64,000 nucleotides of DNA, taken from NCBI GenBank assembly GCA_034008185.1, contig CM067109.1, positions 61,352,301-61,416,300 of the forward strand. Direction: 5' to 3'. How positions within the stretch are numbered: position 1 is the stretch's first letter; each line of letters begins with the position of its first letter. Source of the DNA: Gorsachius magnificus. Lineage: Eukaryota; Chordata; Aves; Pelecaniformes; Ardeidae. Of the stretch, positions 24,791-36,700 are shown piece by piece. The notes below the pieces were generated by a model. That model had not been told where the DNA came from and did not search any database. It saw only the letters and a program-made list of their open reading frames with translations. The position numbers and the translations under genes are program-made.

Positions 24791-27164
24791 CTACAAAAGG
24801 AAATAAAAAATTAAGAACCACAGAACAATCACACAAAGGCCACTAAAACCACTTACAAAATTAAGCCCAAACCATTTGAATATATTACTGGGAAAAAAGT
24901 GGTCAATACCCAGGAGTTAGTTCTAATTTGATGACACTCGGCAGACTTCAAACATATAGAGTCTTTTGTACAACAGCTGAATAAAATTTTTAAACCCGAA
25001 TTTACAAAATTCAGATATAGTGTTGGGTGTAACATACAATAAGAAGTTTCAGTGAGTCCTCCTTAGGTAAGGAAATGCCTGAGACAAAAAGGAGACTGGA
25101 ATCCTGGTAAGAGGGGAATAAGTACTCAGTCTCAGGGGAAACCACCAGCCAACCTTGTGCAGATGTATCTTACCATTCCCCTTTTTCCAGTGATTATTTG
25201 AGAAACTTATTAGCAAAATCTCTCCTCCCCTCTTCCAGCTCTGATCTACTACTATACTACTATATTACTACTATAGTTTATTCTGTAATACCAACCAGCT
25301 AAGGTCTGTACAACAAAATACCTGAATTACTGTTTTTCTTTTTTTTTTAATTAAAATTACATACAAATAAAGTTGCCAGGATACCAATGCTAAAGTTTAA
25401 AGTCAAATTGGGAAATGCTAGAATGAAATACATTAATTGAAATGGTTCATTTATACTTGTGCTTTCTGACACAATCTTCAATTATATAGTTGCGCATTAT
25501 TTTAGCAATAAGATCCCCACCTATTTTAGCCTAGGCTCTGACAACGCACAGAACAGAGGGCAGCCATTTAATATGCAGATTTAGCTTAAAATATAACTTC
25601 ATATCCTGCACAAATACACATTATTCTAGCTCTGTTCTGAAGGTTGGATTGCTAATTTCCTCACAGCCTTTTCTGCTATACTCTGAGCAGGAACACCTAA
25701 CTGCTTCACAGGAAATTCATGCTTTACAAAATCCCTCTGAGATAAGGCACAAAGAAAATCGGGCCAAAATATCTGCTAACTTAAGGAAAGGCTTTAAAGA
25801 AAATGGTCTTTCAGTATACACAGTATTTTAAAGCACATTATATGTTTACTGCATCTCAGACTCAGCTGTAACTCTAAGTGTTGCAATCCACATCTCACAG
25901 TCTCACATGAAGTATAACAAAATGAGAAATGCGAAGTAAAAGTAACTTGCTTTGTATGACACGTTAAGGCTCCAGCAATTTTCAGGATCACTCAGCTGCC
26001 TTCATTGGCAGACCTTCTTTGCTCTTCTTTCATTCTCCTTACCTCAGTCACCACCAATTTCTATAACACAGACTACAGTGTCCTTCACCGTCACAATGTC
26101 TTAACTCCTCATAGCGTGTTCACTTTTTGCACTGAATAGCAAAACGCTTCCTTGAGAAAACATTTTCTGTTTATGTAATTAAAGACTGTATTCAACATTA
26201 CATGAATACAAGGGAGTGAATTAAGGATATTTTAGAATCCTTCCTGCTTGAACCTCTATCTACTGAACATGTTATTTTTCAACTTCAAAACCAGTATTTG
26301 AATGAACACACATTTATGCACATATTCATACATACTGCCTCCACACACACTGACAACCATACAAGGACAGTTGTACAAAAGTTTTAAAAAGAGTTAACTT
26401 CTATGTATTTTTTTAGGGTGATGAAACACATGCAGAAGTAAATAAATGATATGAAGTAAGTAAAGGGGTAGGTTTATAGTCAGAATATCTGAATCACTTC
26501 CAAATAAATCAATTTGTCTGGGAAATAGTCTCCAACTGAAGTTATGATATATCTAAGCTGGAAATATTTCAGGTAAACCTAGACAAGAAATTAATTAACG
26601 TGTGTAATACAAGATCCAACCCATACAAGTCAATAACTGGCTTGCATGAATGCTACAAATGCCCAACTTGGTTAGCCCAGTGCTGGGTCCATCCATCACC
26701 AGTGCTCTGTCTCCAGCAGAGGAAAAAGCAGATGCTACTGAGGAAAGAGCACAAGCCTAACAGTTTCTGCAGTCTGATTCCAATTTTCCATCCTGAAAGT
26801 GGCACATAAGCACTACCCTTTGTTTCCTCTGCTTTAACTGGTTCCCTGTTGCTAGAAGGACCTTTCCTCCAATCCCACAGAAATGGAATTTCTTTATAAC
26901 CTTTCATGTGGACCCCTGTCAAAGGCAATTGGAAAATACAGATCGGATTTTACCCACATGGTTACTATCACCCTTCTGCAATTCCAGCAGGTTAATGAAG
27001 CAGGATTTCCCTTTACAGGACCCACAGTGATTCCTCCCCCCGAGAAAACTGAGTTGGTCTGTGCTCAGTGATCTCTCTCCCTCTCCCTTTTGGTTTTTTT
27101 TTTGGTTTGTTTTTCTTCCCCCCGCACCCCCCCTTTCCTAAAGACAGACTGCCATCTTCCCAAG

Positions 27165-28045
27165 TATGGAAGCAGTCAGGCTCACTGGTCTGCAGCTCCC
27201 TCTGGAGCCCGTTTTGTGGATGGGAGTTAAAGTGGCAATCTGCCAGTCAACTAGCACAGTGGCTGTTTACAATGATGTTACAGTTCAATAATTCCATCCT
27301 TCAGTTTCTTCACACCCCTCGGGGTGTGAAGATATTAGCATCATATATTAACAAATAACTCACCTACTTGACCTCATAATTGCTGTACAGTTACTTCAAA
27401 CATACCTAACACCTTTGATATATCTGCTACAAAGAATACATGAGTTGTTGGCATCTTCTTAGCATCTTCAGTAGGAAAGACTGATGCAAAGATTCATTGA
27501 TCTTTTATGGCCTTGTAGACTCAGTGTATCGTATCCTTTTACACTGTTATCATTAAGGAAACCTAGAAATTTCCTAACTGGCTTCTTTTTCAGTTTATTT
27601 AAGCAAAATTTTACTATCACAGCCTAAGCATCTTTGCAAACCACTCTTCAAGAGCTTTTTTAGCCTTCTCAACTTTCCATGTGCATTTGTCCCGCCATTC
27701 CTTATTAGCCTACCTATTCTCACCAATGCAAGGTTAAGTTTTAAAAGCTGATCTTCTCTCTGTGAGGACCACAAAAACTTCCCCACTGAGTCTTTACAGA
27801 GAGCTTTTTAAGACTATTTGGGGGTGAGTGTATTTAATTTTTTAAATTGTAGCACACTACAGTACCTTTCTTAACACTCTCCAACTGTTTATAGGCTTTC
27901 TGTACTGCTTGTTCTAGTGTTTGGGGGGTTAGAGGTTTTTTGGACTACTTGATTCATTTTTATGTGGTTCCCTTTCTGGAAAATTAATATCCCCAGGCCA
28001 ACTGATTTGGTCTACTCTCTTCTGCTATTATTAAACCTAATCTGA
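27165..28045 (-). mobile_element. Old CR1-type LINE, part downstream of the endonuclease
   Basis: On the minus strand this resembles the linker and start of the reverse transcriptase region of an old amniote CR1-like LINE. Near 27600 the complement encodes CDSKILLK, which matches the KDSKSNSKMFFKYI-type stretch of such elements. The plus-strand text 'ggatgggagttaaagtggca' and 'gactgatgcaaagattcatt' also belongs to this repeat as I know it. It is heavily decayed. It continues at about 29885-30500 after an inserted younger block. Confidence 0.7.
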
Positions 28046-28049
28046 AAAA

Positions 28050-28365
28050 AAAAAAGGCAAACATCACATGAACCCATCTTCATAAAAGATGAGATGTGGG
28101 GAAATACATGCCTCACCTCTTCTCCTAGAAAAGTTACAGAGCAAATCATTCTGGAAATCACGTCCAGACACTTAATGGACAAGAAGGTGATTGCAAACAG
28201 CTAGCGTGGATTTACCAAGGAAAAATTTTGCTTTACCAACCAGATCACCTCTGTAAGGAGATGACAGGCTGTAAGAATAAAGGGAGAGCAAGCAGTGGTG
28301 GATACTTTGAATCTGGCAAGGCATTTGAGATGGTCTCCCATCTCCTTATTGCCAAATAGTTGAGA
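28050..28365 (+). mobile_element. CR1 LINE inserted in the older LINE, 5' part
   Basis: Plus-strand CR1 reverse transcriptase sequence. The frame around 28315-28335 encodes GKAFEMVSH, the decayed form of the SKAFDTVSH block (RT motif A) with the catalytic Asp replaced by Glu. The CR1 sequence breaks off at the LTR and resumes after it. The 5-bp TGAGA at its end (28361-28365) is the LTR target duplication. Confidence 0.85.
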
Positions 28366-28897
28366 TGCCCTGTCTTCAGCTTGGATAGAGTTAATTTTCT
28401 TCCTAGTAGCTAGCATAGTGCTTCTGTTTTGGATTTAGGATGACAAGAAAGTTGATAACAAACTGATGTTTTAGTTGTTGCTGAGCAGTGCTGACACTGG
28501 TCAAGGATGTTTCAGTTTCCCCTGTTCTGCCATGTGCACAAGAAGCTGGAAGCTGGGAGAGGGAACAGCCAGGATAGCTGACCCCAGTCGGCCAAAGGGC
28601 TATTCCAGACCATATGACGTCATGCTCAGTATATGAACTGGGGTGAGTGTGCCAGGGGCAGCAATCACTGGTCAGGGGCAAGCTGGGCATCAGTCAGCAG
28701 GTAGTGAGTGGTTGCTGAGTTTTGTTCCTCTCTCTCTCATAGTTTTCCTTTTAATTACCATTTAAAAAAAATTATTTCAATTATTAAACTGCTCTTATCT
28801 CAACGCATGAGTTTTCTTAGTTTTGCTCTTCAGATTCTGTGCCCCATCCCACTGGGACGTGTGGTGCTTGGCTGCCGACTGGGGCTAAACCACAACA
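28366..28897 (+). mobile_element. Solo LTR, same family as 23913-24457, opposite orientation
   Basis: A 532-bp LTR from TGCCCTGTCTTC to aaaccacaaca, flanked by a perfect 5-bp duplication, TGAGA, at 28361-28365 and 28898-28902. It inserted into the CR1 element, which continues on both sides. Promoter-like parts are visible in the right order: TGACGTCA (28615-28622), a TATA-like tatatga about 10 bp further on (28630), and a poly(A) signal ATTAAA (28783-28788) before ctgctcttatctcaa. No viral genes remain. It is antisense to CNTLN. Confidence 0.94.
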
Positions 28898-28902
28898 TGA
28901 GA

Positions 28903-29885
28903 TCTGAATTGAAAAGTAGATAAGGTGGCTGAGAAATTGGCTGGACTGTTAGGCTCAAAGGGTGATGATCCATGGTGTTGAGTCCAACTAGCAGCTAGCA
29001 ATTAAAAGCATCCCTCAGGGATCCATACCACAGCCAGTACTGCTTAATATCTTTATTAACAACCTGAAAGATGAGTTAGAATGCCTCTCAGCAAGTTCAC
29101 AGATGACAGAAAACTGAGGGGAGCAACTGATGCATTCACTAGAAGGCTGGACCGCTGTTCAGAGAGAACTCATAGGTGGAAAAAATGGACTGATGGGAAC
29201 TTCATTAAGTTCACCAAAGGCAAAGTCCTCCCAGAATAACCCCTCACAACAGGATATTCTAGAAGACCAACTGGCTAGAAAGCAGCTTTGCAGAAAAAGT
29301 AGGGTCCTTCTGAGCAGCAAGCTGAACATGGCAGTGACATGCCTTTGTGGCAAAGACTAACAACATACTAGCTGTATAGGCAAGAGTCAGTTGGTTTACA
29401 AAATTGATTCTGTTCAGCACTTCTGAGACTGCATGTGTGGCTGTGTCTAGTTTTGGACTCCTCCAAGAAAGACACTGACCTACTAGGTTAAGTCTAGCAA
29501 AGGTGTACCATGATGGTCAGGGTTTGGGTACATGATTTATGACAACAGAGTGAAAGACCTTGATTTATTCAGGCCTAGAAGAACGGAAGATTTCATTGCT
29601 GTCTACCTAACACAAGGGTGTCAAAAAGATGCAGTTTGACTTTTCCCAGAGGAACACAGTGGCTGATATGGACACAAGTTAGAATACCTCAAATTCCAAT
29701 TAGATATAAAAGGAGATTGCTCATTAGGCTGGTCAGACCAGAAAGGTTTTGAAATCTCCATCCTTGGTCTCCATCTCCTCCATTCTTTGTCAAAACCTGA
29801 CAAGATCCCAAGCTACTTTCCCAGACTGCCACTGCTTTGAGCAGCAGGTTGGACAAGACAGCTTCCTTTCCTAACTATTACAGAG
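28903..29885 (+). mobile_element. CR1 LINE inserted in the older LINE, 3' part
   Basis: Continuation of the CR1 after the LTR. The plus strand has 'ggctcaaagggtgatgatcc', 'catccctcagggatccatac' and 'ctgcttaatatctttatta', all CR1 RT landmarks. SKFTDD (29093-29107 region) is the decayed FADD catalytic box. Near the end, 'gagcagcaggttggacaaga' matches the CR1 3' region. The terminal short repeats are not clearly present. Frames are broken, so the copy is inactive. Confidence 0.85.
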
Positions 29886-29889
29886 CAGC

Positions 29890-30500
29890 TTTCTCTCTAA
29901 TGCTTTCTGAACCAAGTTCTACATACTACTCAAAATAAAGTCCAGAACAGAATTTTCCCTTTTGGTTTCTAAGACTGATTGTTCTAGAAAAGTTACTTAT
30001 TCCATACAAAATTTGTATCTCTACATCTTGTCCTGGCAAGATAATGATGCAGGCTCTATGTGGATAGTTGAAACCTTCCATGATTACAGCCTGTCCTTCA
30101 CAACTTGTCGAATCTCACTTCACATTTCTGCGTCACTGTTAGCACCCTGATGAAAAGATCAGCAGTACAATCTCATTGCTACTTATTTATTATTAAAATA
30201 TAGGACTTCTACACAAAAGCATTATGCAGTGCTCCCTTTTTCTGTAATAGCTGTCTGATATTACATTTAAATAATTCTTTTCTTACAGTGCCACTCTCTC
30301 ACCAGGTAATCCTACTGTGTCATTCCTGCAAAGCTAGTACCTAGGCAACACTGCACCCCACATATTACACACCCTCTACCCACCCCTTCCTCCAGGTCAC
30401 TGAGATGCCTAGTGTGTCAGGACTGTCATCTGATGCCAAGCAGTCTAGCTCCACATTTTATTTTTTTGGCTTCTACCACAGAAGTATTTGTAAATTATTT
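29890..30500 (-). mobile_element. Old CR1-type LINE, endonuclease part
   Basis: On the minus strand, around 30065-30090, the complement encodes VIMEGFNYPH. This corresponds to the IIMGDFNYPHIDW endonuclease block of CR1-like LINEs, with the catalytic GDFN decayed to EGFN. Further plus-strand matches to the antisense of this region include 'cagtgccactctctcacc' and 'gagatgcctagtgtgtcag'. It is the 5' continuation of 27165-28045, split by the younger CR1. The upstream limit near 30.5 kb is uncertain. Confidence 0.72.
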
Positions 30501-33500
30501 CCTTGTTCTGTTGCTTAACTAGCCAGCTGGCTACTGTTGACAATATTTTAAAACAGCTCTCATTTTTTGTGACCTCCCACTACCAACACCTGTTTTCCCC
30601 TATCCTTAAAAAGAATCCTTTACTGCAGGAACATTCTTGGTGCAAGATGACACTATCACATCGGCTAGACAGCAGGTCTCATCTCCTTCATGGTCTCATC
30701 TAAGACATTAGATTCCTCCTTGCAAACAGGATGTTCTCCTTTCCCAAGATTTATGCTCTTTTCAGCAGCAGGTATAAAGCATGTCTTGTATGTAGATAAT
30801 CATACCTGTCACACTAAAACAAACTGAATAAATCGCATTCCACTGGGGACACTGCTACCTGCATCCTGAGCTTAATTTTTTTTTTTTTTGATCTGGGGAA
30901 GTTTACACAGGTATAGTCTCCCTTTTTGAACCAATTACTCTCACGCTATCCTATCTTATCCTAAGTAGGTAGTTGATTGGTTTCTTTCATTTTTTCTAAT
31001 CTTTGAAGCCTGACAATCTTCAGTTCACAAACTTTTTAAGTTTTGAATGCACAGACTGGGCCAATTCAGGCCAATGTGGTTAGCATTAAACAAATTTCTA
31101 AGTATTTAACTCATTTGGGAACAGATTCTGTACTGATTTCTATTCAATCTTTTTCTTCTGAAAAACAAATGTAATAAAACAAAAACTTCAAACTTTATTT
31201 TCTACAGAATTTTTATGGCAAATATAGCGCTAACAGAGAAAAATAAAAATATATAATCCATATGGTCTGGATACATATTACATTCTTCATACAAAATCAA
31301 AAGAATGAAAAAGTAATGTACGAGTAATTGTGGCTTTTTATCATGACTGGGTGCAGTTAAGTATTTTTTTTACTATCACTTATAAGTTTTTTTACATTTC
31401 AAGGCAAAAAACAGAGCAAAAATTGCAATGTGAAGAACGACATACAGATGCAAGTAGCTTTTCTGATTGTTCCCAACTCAGTAGTAAAATGTGCTCTGAC
31501 ACATTTAGTTCACCACAAAAGTACTGTAGCCTGCATATTTTGTTACAAGAGTGCAACTCAAAAAAGGGAGGAAAGGGTGCAATGTGGTCTTCTTGAAGAC
31601 TACAATGCTTTGCAGAGACTGTATGATTGCCACTTTCCCCAAGAACAAGTGAACATGATCAGTTGGAAGAAGCATCAAAGAAAGGTCAAGTAAGAACTTT
31701 CTAAGGGGGAAGAAGGGACTCTGAAGAATTCAAGGTAACTGAAGAAGTCACAGAAAATTCCTGAAGTATAATGCAACACTGAAAGAAATTACTCTACCAG
31801 AAAGAACACAGTGGCAAAAGGCAGGGGTGAGGGGAGATATTTACTTTCCAGCCTTTCATTTGCACCATTCTCTCTCTGTGTCCCATCACACAGATGTGCC
31901 AACCTAACAGGTAAGAATTGATTTATCTTTATGAAACTCTCCCTCCCCTCCAAAAATTATTTCAAGTGGTTTTGAAGATAAATACCTCTGTGTGTTTTTC
32001 CCCCAAAAGGGGGATTGTCTTTAACAGACTACATCTGCCCCACCAGTCTTTTAAGTGATCCATGTTCAACTCTTTTACAAAGTGGATTAGGTACTTTAAG
32101 AGACCTGTGATGCAGTTGCATGGATTCTAGTGACACGAGATGCTTCCTTCACTTACTGAGGGTGAAAGAAGGATTGCCTCTGCAATCCTTCAACTCAAAG
32201 GATCAAAAATAAGCTCTGTGTGTGGTAATGCACAATACTAACTTACTGGAACTAGAGAGTCGGAACAGCAGTGTCAAAGTTCAGATACTGTGAATAAGAG
32301 CTTCCAACACTATTTTAGCAGATGAAGATAATATTTGCTGTAATTATCTTAAGCGTATGCTCACTGGATTTACTGCATTGGTTTTTGCATCATTCAGTTT
32401 CAATTAACACATCAAACAATGGAAAGAAGAAACGTGCCAGGTTTTGATCTTAACTGAAAGGGGATTTCTCTGAGCATTGAAAAACTTGTGTTTGATTTAG
32501 CAAGTGCTGAGGAAAGGGCATCGTGTTTATGTCATCTGAAAAGATCTGAGACATAAACTGAAGCTGAAAGATGGAATCTTTGAAGATATTTCTAGAGTGG
32601 AAAGGTAGTTTCTCTGTAAAGTGTTTCTAGCCGATTGCAGTCTTGAGGCATGGATATTGTAAAGAAATCTTTGAACATTAGTATATGCCTCCTCCATCTT
32701 TTGACAGTAGAAACGCTGGAAGTTGAAGATGTTTCAAGAGCAGGCAATCTTGAAGATGATGTATATTTTAGATGCCTTATGTTAATCTCAATTTAACTGT
32801 GCTTCTAGCAATTTTTTTTTAGGACTGCTCCACAAATTTCACATTTTACAATCACATACAACAACAAAGTTGAAAGGAAAAGAAAAAATAACTTGAAATG
32901 ACTTGAAAAGAAAAAATAACAGCATATTTTAACCTTTTTGTATCTGATATAAAACAATATTTCTCCGGATAAATCCATTAGTTACCAAACAAAGTGAAAG
33001 AAATTGTAAGTTTACATTGCAGATTAGGTTAATTATCTTTCCTGTTTCAGATTATTATACTCAGTGGCACAAGTATTTAAGTACAACTCTTTTCCCAGGA
33101 GGGAAATTCAGCAATGAGTGTATTTAGGAACTGCAGGAGAACAACAAACCTAGAAAAATTTGGAAACAGTCAACTGTCCACTTTGTAAAGCAGTAACATA
33201 GAACACTGAGGATGCTTTCAGTTTACCCTTTCATAAGTCTCCTAATGACAATATATCAGTTGACAAGCAGGGTGCCTTCTAGTTCTCTTTTTCATATTAT
33301 GAATACTTTTGCTTGAGCAAGCAAATAAAATATATGGTACATGAAATTTATAAATCAACCTTTTTCAAGGGAAACTTATTTTCTTCCTTTTTAAAATTGA
33401 AATCTTTAAATTCTATGATATTTAAGTTTGTGTGTTATTTTCAGTCAGCATCTCATAAACATGATCTCACTATTATATCTGTTATAACACGATTAAAAAC

Positions 33501-33733
33501 CCTCAACCTTCTATGCATTTTACAAAACCAGATTTTAAGCTCCATTTGTACAGGGAAGTGCTAGAAATTGAAGTCCATTTAGAGATGATACGCCTGTACA
33601 AAAAGAGGAATATATATAGGTAACAAAGTGCTGCTAAGCAAACCATATGCAGAATGAACAACAGAAAAAAATAAACAAGTAAGGAATGAACAAGGAGAAA
33701 CTATGCAGTCCTGCAGCTAAGGCTGATGAACCA

Positions 33734-33768
33734 GGGGGGGGAAAAAAAAAAAAAAAAAAAAAAAAAAA
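33734..33768. repeat. G8 followed by A27 homopolymer pair
   Basis: Eight G then twenty-seven A without interruption. Length is likely to vary between individuals and sequencing runs. Confidence 0.92.
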
Positions 33769-36700
33769 GACCTATGCAAAAATCTAACTTTGACAACAGA
33801 AGTGACTGAGGTTCTAAGTTGAATACAAACAGCAATGTAGAACTCAAAAGTCTACAGTAATCACAACAGGAAAACCAAAAGCTTTTCTTTGGAAAAAAGA
33901 GTTTGCTCTATAGACTCAGAGAAGATAGACCTTTGAACCGTAATTCAAGAATGAACGATGGGATTTGAATACAATGGAAATATGCAGGTCAAGAGGAAAG
34001 GCAAACAAACCTGAGCATGAGTATAAATCGATCACTTCTAGCTCATGATAAATTCACATCTTTGCACCTTTTCTCTTGACAAAGTCAAAGGCTACTACTG
34101 CATTTTAAAACTTCTGTCACTTTCATGCTGTGTAGTCATTCTACTATTTAATTCAACTTTTAAAAAGGGAAGTTTCTAGGATGTAATTTAAAACAATAGA
34201 GAGATACCAGACATGACTTTTGTGCAAATATTTATCAAATTCTGTGAAGTATTCTGACAACATACACAATCTTTCATATTGAAATGTGGAGTAGGTGAAA
34301 CCTTGCAGGGTGTTGAAACTTAACCATTAATAAATTGATGAAAAAACTAAAAATAGAAATAAAAACTAAACACATTTTAATGTGTTTTAAAGGCAATAAA
34401 AAAACCTGCTCAGAATTGTCGCTGAAAATTTGCATAAAACATCTTCTAGCTGTATACATGAATAACCTTAGGCATAGGAGATTCACTACTAGGAGTACGT
34501 ATCAGCAATACAGATGAAAAGAAAATAAGTAACCACTTTATTAAACTTTATTAAGTTTCATTAAACTCAAAATCTAAACTCATACCTGCAACGATAATGT
34601 TAACACAGTGAGCCGCTTCTAAAAGCCTGAAAATGTTCAAACTGCAATTATCACTTCACCTGTATTTAGATGCATTCTTTACACAGGTTCATTTCAGTAA
34701 GTTTGGTTTGGGTCTTTTAAGCTGAAAAGGTATAAAACGTTTTCAAAACACAGGCAACAACTCTTTTCTGAATGGCACTAGGCAAGTCTTTTCAGTCCTG
34801 GTTGGTTTATCATCAAGGCTTCTAGCATCCTAAAGAAGACTGTACAGCCAAAAAATGTAACCTTAAAATTTACAGTAACAGCCTACCATATTTGCCGATA
34901 ATAAAGGTTACATAACTACTTACATGATTGCTATTCCTAATTTTAAGAACAAATACACTAATCCTATATCTATTAGATGAACTGAAAATCTTATTTAAAT
35001 GATGTATTCAGCTCACACACTTCTGCTCAGGACCATTTCTTAAAGAGGGAGGAAAAAAAAGACTGGTTTTGCAACGTGCTTGAAAGAATAATAAAACTAG
35101 TGGACTGAAAAAAAATCCAGAATTTATGACTCCTTCCAGAAAAATACCTTGCTCTTATTTATACTCAAATGTATTTTCTAGCAGCTTTTCTAAGTTCGAA
35201 TGATAGCCCATCAGAAGGGAGAAAAGTGACTTAAAGCCTTACAAAGTCTAGAAGCTGGTGTACTGCTTTTCACCTTTATGCAGACCTGAAATTGCCTCAT
35301 GGCCTTGAGCCTTCTGCATAGAGAGGTTATGCTGCTGTGTATCTGGTAGAATTTGACTCCATTTCTTTAGTAATTCTTTCTCAACAATAAGCATTATATT
35401 AATAGCTGGTTCTAAAACCAGTCAAAAACCCAGAGAGACCTTCTGACAACATAACCTACTCCAAAATACATTTAAAGTTTACTCTGTTGACAAGAAATAG
35501 TTCAGGCCAGCAACAGTCTTAGATGCTGTAGGTTACATCGTCAGAGCACAACTTCCAACTCCTTTCTAGCCAAGAAGAAGCCAGGAAGTCCTTGAATTAA
35601 CAGGAATCAGCACCCCAAATTAGCAGGAATCTACTGGCACTTCCTAGAAGACTGTCAGTATCTTCTAATATGGCAGGTCAGATGTAGAATCATGTCTTTG
35701 TTTTCACATCCCAAGAACAACCTCAAAGTGCTTTGTTTACTGTCAACAACTTCATGGAAGTCGTTCTTCTTCCTTGTAGCTTATATACAAAAGGCACCAA
35801 GAGGAGCAGGACAGCACACAGCATCCTGTTTCATGTATCAACACTTCATTTCTATCCTCCAACTCTGATTGCCACATTCTCACTTGGCAATATTAAAATA
35901 AGGAAAGCTCAAATCTATCCCTCTAATAGTTGATGCTGGTATTGCATACATTTTTAAAGGTACTGACCTTGACCCACAATTAGAGCATCTGCTCTTTCCA
36001 GTATCACACAATATTCTGTATTATATTTATGGCAATATATTACTTTTGATTACTCGTCCATTATTTAGTTATTTTGGTAATACTCACCCATTTGGAATAG
36101 CACAGCAAAGCGGTAGCATAATAAAAGCTGTGCTATAGAATCAGTTTTGCCAAAGGAATTACTTCTGATTTCTTTTGGATTATAGCTAGGCATCAGCAAG
36201 AAATTCTCTGTAACAGTTGCTTACTTATCAAGTTACTAGAATAGGCGAAATGCTCATACCATCTGCATATAAGCAGGGCTTCTGCAAAATATACCTTCTT
36301 GCTAGAACAAAATTTCCTAGTACTCATCATTTTTAATTGTCAGCAGTTCTAAAGATACCATCAGGAGCCCTCACACAGCTCCAAATCTAAGGTACATATA
36401 CACATGCGCACTTGGGTCACAATGTATTACAGAAAAGGTAATTTAGAAAGATAGCGTGAACTATAGCATAAACTTTCTTTCTTACGAGTTTAAAGGGCTC
36501 CTTCCCTGAAGAGCTGCCAACCCTAGGTTAACCATTGCCAGAGGACTCTAGTTAGTCCTCTAGCAAACCACTGCCTCGGGAGTAATACACATCCCATAAT
36601 TCAGCCATTGCTCATCTGCAGCTTTCAGCGTTCACAGGTAGGGCCAGCAGGAGACTCCTACACTCCTCTGCATACAGATAAAAGGAATTAAGAGAGCAGG

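Noticed and set aside
28403..28690. A minus-strand frame of 95 codons.
   Set aside because: It lies entirely within the antisense strand of the solo LTR.
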